Shown here piece after piece: positions 24,701-33,800 of a stretch of 64,000 nucleotides of DNA (the stretch's first letter is position 1; each line of letters starts with the position of its first letter). The position numbers were made by a program, and so were the translations under genes. The notes below the pieces were generated by a model. It made no database searches. It was not told the DNA's origin and saw only the letters and a list, made by a program, of their open reading frames with translations. Origin of the DNA: Bimastos eiseni (taxonomy: Eukaryota > Annelida > Clitellata > Crassiclitellata > Lumbricidae); assembly GCA_959347315.1 (NCBI GenBank), contig OY365808.1:6227057-6291056 (forward strand). Reading direction: 5' to 3'.

Positions 24701-27700
24701 ATCGGCTGCAGACTTTCTCGCGATCGATAACAGGGTGGGGCCCCAGCCCTATCAGATCGGCAGAGTCGGTCTCAACACCAGACGCTCGGCTGTAGCTCGG
24801 ACTAGTTTTTGGACGCCCTCTCGTCCGCAACTATATTTTCTCGCAACTTGCCGTGAACCAAGCTTTGAACGAACGCTCACCGACCACACGGGTGTGCGGT
24901 ATTAATCGCTAACCAAGGAATTCAATGCACCGTATATGCAGAGCAGTCGTCACCACTCTACAATATAAGCGACGCACGCATGTCAGGCTATACTCAACCC
25001 GATTCATGCGTCTGCACGCTATGCACAGAACTACAAACCGCCGATCGGTCTTCCCTCCAATACCAACACTGTAAGAAAATGTACGTAAATTAAGCGCTAT
25101 GGCGAGCCGATTAATTACGAACAAATTCTTTAATCCAAGCCTTGTGGCCTGTCCGCCACATCATTAGTGAAACAACCAGATATATAGGGCCCTATATATG
25201 TGGATTTATAATTCTCAAAACTCGGATTAGGTCATACTCTTTAGAAATAGTTTTATTTTTAATTAGCTACCAATGGCCTAGCAGTTAAGACGGTTTTCAA
25301 TACTAGCATAATGTTGTTCAATTTATCAAACTTTTACATAATTAAAATTTTTGGATTCAGTTTGTTATTGACCATTGTTATAATGACTTTCAATTTGTGA
25401 AGTTTCAGTTCCTGCTGCCACAATGATCACTGAAGGAACCTACGAGACGTACGTTAACGGAGGTCAGAGACTGATTTACAAAACCTGGCAGTAAAATCGT
25501 AATCTAATATCCAAGCTTTCAGGCATATTAGGGCCTTGACTCTGGTCGTTTTTCAATGAGCTGATCGGGTCTTTCACCACCGCTGACCGTTTGAATTGGT
25601 TCCTCGACATTGTAGGACACTTTCGAGAGGTGAACAATTGGCCCTCACGTCTCTAATACGCTGGCGTATTGGATGCCTGCGACCTAGCCAATGTTAGTAG
25701 TAGAGAATTGGATACGCTGGCGCATTAATCTAAGCAACTAATTGTTAATGCGCCAGCTTATCCAATTCTCTACTACTAATGTTGCTCAATGTCACTATGA
25801 AGAATTCTTTTGATAACTACATTTCTCTAGTTAGTATTACTTCTCAGTTGATCGCGGTCATGTAGATGATTCAAATAATTTGTCTACAATCATTTTCTAT
25901 TGTCCTGTTTAGGTCTAACTCCACTCAACAGTAAGGGGTACAAGGACACTCTTACCCACGACTTCCTTTTCAACGCAGCCAAGTCGAAGGCCGATTCACT
26001 TTCCCTCTCAATGAAACGCATCGTTCTGGCCGGAGCATTCATTCGGGTACGTCGTCTTACTTACTCACTCTATTCCTTATCGAAATCAAATACGTCTATA
26101 GAGGCACCACGAGGTTCATGCATCTACGCCGTACATATATGTAATGATGTATTTTGTTACTAGTCAGCAGAGAGCCTTCTGAGTACCTTTCATTCGGGGT
26201 GGTATTTTGGTGGCGTCAAATTCTATTCACCATTTAATAGATATTGAATAGGAAGCAGAATAGGTGAACAGAGAACTATTGAGCAAATTTATCAATAGTC
26301 ATCAGAAAAGTATAGCAATGATCATCGGAGACAGAGTTTCCATTATTAGGCCTATCATAATTAGGAGACAGGTGTCAACATATCTGTCTGTTGGAGACAT
26401 TGTTTCCCGTGTAGCTCTGGGTTCTCGCTGCGTCAGTCGTTATTTCTATTTCTAAATAGTATTTCTAAATAGACCATTTTGGGTATTAGCTGTAGTAAGT
26501 GGGCCTACAGAGTGATAGTGTTGTCGAAGTACCGATGGTGCCAAACTATTGAAGTACATTACGTAGATGCGAGTATTGGATTTTATTTTAGCCAGGTTAT
26601 TTCGTTAGTTGCAGTTTAAATTCGTGTGATGAGAAGGATCATTAGCGTTGCCCTCTTTGTTTATCCAGGCTTGGGACTGGCACTGCATTGTAAGTGTAAG
26701 AATTTAAGCCAGCGGTCATTACAGGGCATATAATATATGTCACGTGTATGATTGTTTGCTTTGGTGACAGGAAAAGTATGGCAGCCATTTTTACGCCAAA
26801 GCTGTGAACGTCATGAGAGACTTCGTCGAACAATATGATAAACTATTCGAGAAATATGATGTACTGATTATGCCTACGATCAAGTACAAACCCCCGAAAC
26901 AACCAGAAGCAGGTTTTTCAGTTTCAGGTAATAAAAATATAAATGTTTATGCAACAGTTGATTTTGTCTCACAGCCTTTATGATCATTGCATCCAGAGCA
27001 TTGCGTGAATAAATTTTAGCAGAGGAAACAGACTGACTTATTGCAATCTGAGCGATCAAACGTGACAGCCATCTTTGTTCAAATCTGGGCGTAATTATAT
27101 GCCGCCATTTCCCTAGCTGACTTCACACGACGGTAGCAAGCCTACTCTTGAAAATAGTTCACTCGGTTTCTGATTTTGTGAGATGGCTGACAGACAAAGA
27201 AACCCGAAGGCCGCAGCTGAAATCAGGAGCAGTAAAGTAAACCCATTCTGTTATGCACAGCTTCCCACTCTCTGTATAATTATTGGCACTGATGGTGGCG
27301 CTGATGCGCCCGAGAGGCGAGAGTATTTTACAATTACGCCCTCGAGTGGCTACATGTTGATGCCCACATTGTAATATATCGTCTTCTGTTGAAAAACTTA
27401 AACTGGTTTGGTGCTATAGCATGTTGTTGTATGCTATGGTAGTACAATATACAATACAGCTGCGTTTTGCTATTGCCTTACTTCCAAAGTTATGAAGTGC
27501 AAACTCTGGACAGACGTGTTTGATCGTTCTCTGTACGGCGCCTGCAGCCAGCTACTTAGCTGACTAAAATATAATGTCCGATCAATTTCAAGATCTGCTA
27601 AACCAGCATGTCTATTATTCACTTAACAACGATCGCAAAATTTATTGTTAGAGTTGGAATCCCTGTGTGTCATGAACTATGTTGCTAGGCAGTGTGACCT

Positions 27701-28214
27701 GATAGTAAGATGCTCTTATTCTGTGATTGATTGTATTCAACATCGCCTACAAGCCATTTAAAACGTAATCGTAGAAAGTAGTATCTCTGTCTACTTAACG
27801 ACTAATTACATTGAAACTTTTACCCAAACTTACACATTTATCTATTTCCATGATTTGTATAGCACTGTGGTTGCAATAAAGCGATGATCTTTGCGCTCTC
27901 ATTACTGAATATCGAAATGTTTGGCTATTCATATATGTACTTGGTATTATTTCAGGATAATGTCTAATTGGGCCTTCTTTGGTCTAAAACTCTATATGCT
28001 TCTTTGTTTCATGTCGTAAGAATATCTTGTAAGTCATCTGAAAATGACTGCCAACACCCTTCCGTACAACGCCACAGGGCATCCGGCGATCAGCATCAAC
28101 GCAGGATTCTCGGAAGGTCTTCCAATTGGAATGATGGTCATCGGTAAACACTTCGACGATGCTACTGTACTCAACGTCGCTTATGCATTCGAACTAAAAC
28201 GAGATGCAAAATGA
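15602..28214 (+). CDS. Amidase gene A (amidase-signature family, complete, 11 exons)
   Basis: Predicted 505-aa carboxamide hydrolase. Coding exons: 15602-15707, 16527-16653, 17996-18168, 19051-19190, 19965-20165, 20874-20948, 22179-22335, 25409-25462, 25913-26046, 26771-26927, 28021-28214. All have AG/GT borders and the phases join without a stop. The Ser-cisSer-Lys triad of the amidase-signature family is present: Lys100 (AIKDNI), Ser175 (GGSSSG) and Ser199 (DQGGS). The spacings of 75 and 24 residues match Rhodococcus nitrile-pathway amidases, and similarity continues into the C-terminal GHP...GMM...FDDATVL block. No signal peptide or membrane segment is evident, so a cytosolic enzyme is inferred. 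The start follows the MYRSPAV N-terminus shared by all three copies. Copy A keeps Gln196 before GGS, where B and C have Thr. First of a + strand tandem array; substrate unknown. Confidence 0.88.
16231..16295. repeat. 16-bp minisatellite, four copies
   Basis: ACAAAACCTTCCTCTG is repeated at 16231, 16247, 16263 and 16279, then decays into similar CCTCCTAACAAAACCCCC sequence. Lies in gene A intron 1. Confidence 0.85.
16527..16653 (+). CDS. Gene A exon 2
   Basis: Residues 36-77, containing [10 protein letters not shown] and the [10 protein letters not shown] block. Acceptor TTTTGCAG, donor GTAGGC. The Trp78 codon is split across the junction, as in B and C. Confidence 0.85.
17996..18168 (+). CDS. 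Gene A exon 3 (catalytic Lys)
   Basis: Residues 78-135. Carries the general-base Lys100 in [10 protein letters not shown] and the conserved AGVPM...SQ block. Confidence 0.9.
18301..18482. repeat. Perfect 91-bp tandem duplication
   Basis: The block starting TTATAGGAGGATTACATC at 18301 is repeated at 18392 with no difference I can see, ending CGCCGTGTT each time. Lies in gene A intron 3. The identity implies a recent duplication. Confidence 0.85.
19051..19190 (+). CDS. Gene A exon 4 (cis-Ser)
   Basis: Residues 136-182. Encodes [14 protein letters not shown] and the Gly/Ser-rich GGSSSGNA segment with cis-Ser175. The first residues (GVFLKG) differ from GAVIKG in the other copies. Acceptor TGTGCTTAG. 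Confidence 0.88.
19965..20165 (+). CDS. Gene A exon 5 (nucleophilic Ser)
   Basis: Residues 183-249. Carries Ser199 in [12 protein letters not shown] and the [18 protein letters not shown] block. The acceptor (ACGTAATAG) has a poor pyrimidine tract, but the join is in phase and matches B and C. Confidence 0.88.
20530..20760 (-). repeat. LINE 3'-end remnant in gene A intron 5
   Basis: On the - strand, CGCTCGTCAATAAGCTGG, then CTGCGCTTGGCGTTCAAGTAG, match the tail family at 1461, 11941 and 62010. About 150 bases upstream on that strand look like decayed coding sequence of the same LINE. Confidence 0.45.
20874..20948 (+). CDS. Gene A exon 6
   Basis: Residues 250-274, [13 protein letters not shown], a conserved element after the catalytic core. 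Acceptor TTTGTGCAG, donor GTAAGT. Confidence 0.85.
21640..21930 (+). repeat. Possible interspersed-repeat relic in gene A intron 6
   Basis: GTAAGTCATTCCAAAAT...GCGCGGTTTTG and, further on, GGCAGCGGGAAGCCAGCGAATG resemble the order of motifs in a widespread antisense retrotransposon fragment. Similar 'TTCCA(G/A)' blocks occur near 9810 and 11030. Assigned from memory of such motifs only. Confidence 0.2.
22179..22335 (+). CDS. Gene A exon 7
   Basis: Residues 275-326, including [17 protein letters not shown] and [11 protein letters not shown]. The following intron 7 holds the unclassified 2.56-kb element. Confidence 0.87.
22600..23226 (-). CDS. Uncharacterised 208-codon open frame inside the 2.56-kb element
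   Basis: Starts with ATG at 23226 and its stop overlaps the element boundary and target duplication. The protein has six cysteines in the first 80 residues, including CYKYFC, then a strongly basic middle ([17 protein letters not shown]) and a Ser/Thr/Glu-rich tail. I recognise no family. A small nucleic-acid-binding protein is conceivable, but the frame may be fortuitous. Confidence 0.25.
   Translation of the reverse strand: MIIYTCEAGMLHTDMEREVHEEWKVRFPVDKCLGKGDVKISGQHCLRQSDEGTCYKYFCSPEQGERLMPPVGDCSRVTRCRMIRRSSGQVERKRKTVSKRVNKKGKTPVGKRANPVLNKGHPQDVAHPATAEVIESDPETESYTVASFRETVNPDSPLTVTATIGRDGERSGYAKNRLRSDSSGSRHRRELEPTPLRDLVASERCTPQ
23308..23785. repeat. Tandem array with ATGACCACGTTAGGTAGCCAA module
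   Basis: The 20-base core TGACCACGTTAGGTAGCCAA recurs near 23317, 23516, 23710 and 23757, with diverged copies near 24163 and 24280. Between cores lie repeats of TATTTATCGAAA(A/G)ACCGTAA and CGCGG(G)AAACCGCG, the latter a small palindrome. A higher-order minisatellite. Confidence 0.8.
23888..24075. repeat. 36-bp tandem repeat, about five copies
   Basis: GTATTTATCGAACGTATTCA and the rest of the unit recur with a 36-base period (23893, 23929, 23965 and on). The period is a multiple of three, which keeps frames open on both strands as 12-residue repeats. No sign that it is translated. Confidence 0.88.
24345..24615. repeat. 69-bp GC-rich tandem repeat, about four copies
   Basis: The unit containing GGCCTCTCTCGGTATATGCG recurs at a 69-base period (24386, 24455, 24524 and on). 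Again a multiple of three, giving open 23-residue repeats on both strands. GC-rich against an AT-rich background. Confidence 0.88.
25409..25462 (+). CDS. Gene A exon 8
   Basis: Residues 327-344 ([11 protein letters not shown]). Two codons shorter than the matching exon of gene B. Acceptor AGTTTCAG, donor GTCAGA. Confidence 0.8.
25688..25786. repeat. Near-perfect inverted repeat (foldback) in gene A intron 8
   Basis: The left arm 25690-25729 (TTAGTAGTAGAGAATTGGAT, GCTGGCGCATTAA) and right arm 25745-25786 are reverse complements over about 40 bases with roughly three mismatches and a loop of about 15 bases. A short palindrome AATACGCTGGCGTATT lies just upstream (25657-25672) and shares the GCTGGCG core. 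A MITE or stem-loop remnant is possible. Confidence 0.75.
25913..26046 (+). CDS. Gene A exon 9
   Basis: Residues 345-389 ([26 protein letters not shown], in part). Acceptor CCTGTTTAG, donor GTACGT. Ends in phase 0. Confidence 0.86.
26771..26927 (+). CDS. Gene A exon 10
   Basis: Residues 390-441. Contains [11 protein letters not shown] and the FDVL(I/V)MPT motif common to amidase-signature enzymes (here [12 protein letters not shown]). Confidence 0.88.
28021..28214 (+). CDS. Gene A exon 11 and stop
   Basis: Residues 442-505 and TGA. Encodes [15 protein letters not shown] and [15 protein letters not shown]. The chosen acceptor (ATGTCGTAAG) gives EYLVSHL, which aligns with EFLDLHL in gene B. 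A nearby AG at 28032-28033 would give an immediate stop. Confidence 0.83.
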
Positions 28215-29844
28215 ACTGTGACATTATATTCACTGCCATCACATGCATAGCATTATTGGTGCATTTATCATATTCAGTTACATAATGAAGACTTTAGCGC
28301 AAATCTAGACTTAAATATTGTGTTGTCATTTTCCTTGGGAACTTCTGCGCAACGGTTATAAGTTTTCACTCTTACCGAACGACTGCAGCATGAGTTTTGA
28401 ATTCTGTTGTGTTGGCTTACATGTCCCATTATCCGAGCCACAGAATCATTCTGGCGTCAAGAGCAGTTCACACCACCGAGGATTCGTAGGATAATGGGTA
28501 AAACGCTGGCGTGCAGAGCAGAGCAAGCGAGCTCGATTTCCGCTACCAATAAGATTAAATAGGCCTTTCGCTATGCGACGGCGCAGCGGCTGGCTAATTT
28601 TAAATTATATATACGACGTATAACGTGATTAACGCCTTGCATTGCCACAATTAAATTCGACTCCTGTAATAACTTTTCATTATCCTTTCATGCAGTACTT
28701 GTTATCATCGGTTTTGTCAGTTTGCAATTAAACGAGGATAATATTATTCTGTCTTGAAAATGTCCCGCCTTATTAGCGCAGTCTGATTGCTGCAATCATA
28801 GGCGAACGTATTTCTTCAAGAATCGCCCGTAGAATTATCGTGATTTCTGGAATTCCATGTGAAATGCAAATTTAGATGATGCAATCTGTTCTTTTGTTTT
28901 CGTTGGCCGTTGAGTTGCGCTGTTTGATACACGACACGCCGTATGAGTTATTCACGTTCTTCTTACTACAGATCATTACTGGATTCTAAGGATAACCCAT
29001 TGCCGACATCAGATACTTAAGAGACCTTGAAATTAATACGCTCACTTTAAACGGAAAGGGTTACTCTGTAGTTCTAAACCCAAGTGGACAAAGTTCGGAT
29101 GCAGTTAAAGAAGCCATCCTTTAAAGAATAAATCACGTGAAGAATCATTGCTATGCTAATTGCTATGCTAATTGCTATGCTAATTGCTATGCATTGATAA
29201 TTCATTGCTATGAATACCATGGACTTTTGTAGACCGTTATTATTTTATACAGATGAATGTCTAATTAGTAGACGTTCGGAATGAGTCTGCCTATCAAATT
29301 TTATGCTTGTTGTCTTATACAAACTTTTCAATGTTCTGAATGTTAGATCAGAAGCAAATTAGTAGAGTAATATCTATTACCAAAATTGTATTGTCAATTC
29401 AATATTTGACTAATTATATCCAGATCGTTGAAATTATTGGATTTAGCCTCCTATGCAGTCGAATGTGCAATGTAGACCTAATGTAAATCTTCGAAAATTT
29501 CGCAGCGTCAACAAAAGCCACGCCCGCCAGACAGGCGTTGTACTAAATCAAGTCCACATTCCCGTGTGCATTCAAGCTCTATATAGATCAGCGGGGTGTT
29601 GCTGAAATAGTATAGCGCAGCTTATAGACACACAATTAGCGAAATTAGTCCATTAGCAAAAAAGTCGTGCACCATGGTCTAGAGCATGAAACCGTGGACA
29701 CCTGGGTCGATGAATTGTCTTTGGTCAGCCAACTGGCCACTAACTCAATGGTGAGAGTCACCCAGATCCTTCCATAGCCTGTACAAAGTGCTTTCAGACA
29801 GCCGAAATATCGGCCAGTCGGGGTCAAAGATAAAACTGCAGAAG

Positions 29845-29879
<35 letters not shown>

Positions 29880-30712
29880 TCCCACACGGGGACAGACAGT
29901 ATGGACACAAATTCACCCAGACACAAGCAGACACAGACGAATAGGCCTACAGCCTGCAAAAAGCGAACTTTGCACCAGAGTAGTAAAGTTAGTAGCGGCT
30001 GCAGCAGTAATGCGGGGGTCTGACAGCGGCAGTGAAGGCAAGAACAGTTGACTGTAGCCGCATCCTGACTTCTTAGTCACCCGGTACGTATTCGTTCTTA
30101 CATTGAATTCTCATTGTCAATAGAAAAAAAAACAATGCACCTGTTCTTGATGTTGACCTTCTTCAAAGTCCAGAATAGAACGAACAGCCATACGAGAGAT
30201 GGCGCTGAGAAATCGTGAAGGACTTGCTCAAGGTCCCTACGAAGTATAAAGTGACTGACTGACCGACTGAGCTCTCCGTGATGACAGACGTATCACATAT
30301 GCCAGTACACTTGATCACCTTCAAATTTACACAATCGTCATTTATTACACCTACGTAGGGAGAAACAAAATCAACTGTCTTTTCTAGTAAATGTACGTAA
30401 TTAAGTAAGTGAGCGGTCGGTCATTGATTGGTACAGCGAGTGTATGAGAAGCGAAAAGGATAATGCTGTGTGCACGTCTCTACGACTCACCGTATCAAAA
30501 AACAGCCGTTGGTGAGCTAAGACCCTATAATGTGTACATGTACTCTAGAGGGTGAAGAAGTGTGTATATTACCCCAATGTTGCGTAAATATATACAGCTA
30601 TTTAATTTAAATCCCATTTTTTAAATGACTGAATACGCAAAAACTGTCGCTTGTTGCGTTTTCCTGATAAAGTGCATCAAAACCTCATTCTACGCAAGAC
30701 TCATTTTAGGTC
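28215..30712. other. Spacer between amidase genes A and B
   Basis: No gene recognised. It contains a short tandem repeat (ATTGCTATGCTA, about four copies, 29150-29205), a TATA-like CTATATAGATC at 29580 that could belong to a gene B promoter, and a CA run at 29851-29880. The 3' UTR of gene A must lie at its left end, but no clear nearby AATAAA was found. Confidence 0.5.
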
Positions 30713-30715
30713 ATG

Positions 30716-30821
30716 ATGTATCGCTCACCGGCTGTAGCCCCACCGACCGTCAATGAGTTGGAATCTCTGGCAGTAAGACATCACCTACACATCAGCAATG
30801 ACGATTTGTTACAGATTAAAG
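30716..30821 (+). CDS. Gene B exon 1
   Basis: Residues 1-35 ([17 protein letters not shown]). An ATG three bases upstream is in frame. Donor GTAAGG. Confidence 0.87.
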
Positions 30822-33800
30822 GTAAGGGAAGATAAATCAAAACTATTCTAGATAACTACATACTTACAATTCATCTCAAGCGCCTGCAATCAGTAACTGT
30901 CTTTTCTGTGTGGCCTTTCATAACCTATTTCATCTGCAATTAGTAGGATACTGAAAATAGGATTAACTTGTTCCAATGGTTTGTTCTCATCCAAACTGAT
31001 TAATTTGCCATTTTCCCGATTCCTTTGGTATTCATTCAACCTTTTGATCATGGGCAATTTAATTATTCAAATCCATCACATTTCCATAATATATGCTCCC
31101 ACATTCTTGACCTTGGCCACATCTTTCCTTCACTGTTGCCGCTTCATTGACTCTGTTTGAAAGGTATTTCTAATCCAGCCGCGTTTATTCTCTATACATA
31201 GTGCAATTACACATTCCTGAGAACATTCTCAGATGAAAATCAGGTTAATGTCATTCAAAATCCTCCGGTTGTCGGTCTAGTTTCCGTGAATTGAGATTTA
31301 TCATGTCATGGTTCACGGTCGGTGGAATCTGCGGACTACCGAAAAACCCTCCTCCTTTAATCCAGTCTTGCAGCTGACATGGACAATAATATTCTCAATA
31401 CCTTAGCGTAAATAAGTTGTTATTGACGTATAGAGCACATGACTAAGTTCCTTGGAATATACGATCGCTTGGAAGAGCTTCCAGAACCTGGGCTGCCCAC
31501 GAAGTATCCCAGTCTGCCTGGACATAGGCCAAGGCAGGAGGACAACACCCATAACGCATGGTAAGTAGGAATACACCGGGTATGCGTAAATGCACTTATA
31601 CCACATATAAAGCATAACTACACTGCAATGGTAAACATTCAGTGTGAATAGGCTAATATATTTCTCATTGATTTAATGTGAATTTATTTCAAGATTGAAT
31701 GCTTTTTCTAATGACTACTGCTAAGTGAGCTAACTACGGACCAAATAATGCAAAGCTGGATGTTAATAAGCCAAGGACCCCAAGACATGAAAACAAGTAA
31801 AAAATATGTGAAAATTGACAAGAAAAAAATGAGACTGCTAAACAGCAGTAAACTTCAGGTGTGGAACTGAGCTGATGGTAGCTAACTGTGTCCACGATGC
31901 AACGCCACTCAGTTCTGCTTCGGTCGTGCCCCAGTTCTGCCACATAATCCTAGATCGACCAAGCTATCGTCATACACAATTTATACGAACAATAGTAACA
32001 TGCTAATCAGAGAATTTCTATAGCGCTATCACAATCATATTCGGTATGCTCGAGACATCATTTGGTGGTCGCTCCTGAGCAACTTAGCACGACAGTTATC
32101 CAACCAAATGACAGACTAGGTTTGGTCAGAAACAGAGAAGAGACTCTGGCAAAGAGCGCAAAGAGTCAACAAGACAACCAAACAAGACAATCAGGTGACA
32201 GAAATTTTTACTAAAAGTGGAAAGGCTAGAAATATTTCAAATCAAGATACTGAGACAAAACACTAGACACAAATCTTCAAAATAACGGGAAGACTAGAAT
32301 GTTCAATTTCAGGGCACGCGTGACCAACACACGAGGCGCAGCTGGTGGCAAATTGTCTGGGAAAACGGTCGCGGTGAAAGACAGTATTGCAATGGGTGGA
32401 GTTCCCATGACAGATGGATCTCATTTTTTGATGGGATGCGTATCCGCCTACCATGCAACAGTCGTCAGTCGTATCCTCGATGAAGGTAAGCCAACGTTTT
32501 TTAATAAACTTCAGGTGGTCATATCCATCTGTGCTTATGAAATTTTCCGGTTTTATAACAACTTGTAGAAATAGCCTACTGTCCAGTCCTATCATTGGGA
32601 GCCAATCAATAGGCAGACAAATACGTGATATAGTAAATGTATATGTAGAATTAAGATGGATACACATGTACATTATGCAGTTAATATACTGTTAGGATAC
32701 ATATAGATCATGATGAGTATGACGCCTATTATTTTAAAGTAATATAATACAAATCTTCGACAATTTCTCAGTGTCCTCATACGAAACGTCAGGGAGACCA
32801 GAGTATTTATCAGGGTTACCCGACAAAGCATCACTACACTGAATGATGATGATGTTTTTGGCGGTAACGACGGCTGTGATGATTATGACGATGGCAGATG
32901 AGTTCTTGATATCTATTCGACCTATTTGGAATTAGATCCCCAATTTCTGAAAACAGAGGCATAACCATATGGAATTAATTCTAGGAATTGATTCATTGTG
33001 ATCATAAACTTATGACAGTTATAAATTTTCCCTTCAGCTTTTTGAATGTTTTCAGGAGCTGTCATCAAAGGAAAAGCAGTCTGTGAAAACATGTGCTTTA
33101 CGGGAAGTAGTTTTTCCTCTGTTCCAAGTCCTGTCCTCAATCCCTACGACAAGGAAAGGGTTGCTGGTGGCTCCAGCAGCGGAAACGCTGTTCTGGTAAG
33201 CTGGAATTGTCTATTTGTTTACCTCAATGAGAATTACTATTCGGAAATTAGTAGCTAGATGCTCATATACAATGACACACATCCATATTTATCAATGTAA
33301 CCGAGCAACGCTAATATGATATAAATATTTTCATGATCATATTTAGTTTTTTGACAATTATGCGTTATACGATTCTGAAGTTTTTGGCTTTAGTGTTGAA
33401 ATCGTTGTTAGACGTCGTGTTTCAAGCTGGATATATTTAAATTAATTTACTATCCAGCAAACGAACCAAATTTCTGTTCCGTTTAAGTCTGTAACATAAG
33501 AAACATGATTGTTTACATTCCGAGCAAGCTGCTTCGAATTCTAGCATTTCACCATAAGGCTGTGGATGTGTCGGCCATTGTCATTAAGACAGAGTACGCA
33601 TAATATTATAACTTTACATGTATCAGATTGCAATTGGAGATGTGGATCTGGGGATTGGTACTGATACGGGAGGATCGATTCGTATTCCAGCCAGTTGGTG
33701 TGGGATCGTTGGATATAAGCCAACCTCTGGCCTGGTGCCACACACAGGGATCATACCACTGGACGCTACCTTGGACACTGCAGGACCAATGGCAAAAACG

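Larger units (their letters stand above)
22604..25160 (-). mobile_element. Unclassified 2.56-kb element with TG...CA ends (long solo LTR or DNA element)
   Basis: The ends are TGTGGCGTACA (22604) and, inverted, TGTGGCGGACA (25160), sharing 10 of 11 bases. Both are flanked by TCAT (22600-22603 and 25161-25164), a 4-bp target duplication. The interior is locally GC-richer than the surrounding intron and packed with tandem repeats. TG...CA ends with a 4-bp duplication fit a long solo LTR of a Ty3/gypsy- or BEL-type element. A non-autonomous DNA transposon is the alternative. No transposase, RT or integrase motif is visible. It sits in intron 7 of amidase gene A. Strand is given for its longest open frame and is uncertain. 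Confidence 0.55.

Noticed and set aside
27183..27374. 63-codon frame in gene A intron 10
   Set aside because: Starts with ATG but has no recognisable motif, is intronic and short; not supported as a gene.
28034..28214. Alternative acceptor for gene A exon 11 at 28032-28033
   Set aside because: It puts a stop codon two codons later; the acceptor ending at 28020 keeps the frame and aligns with gene B.
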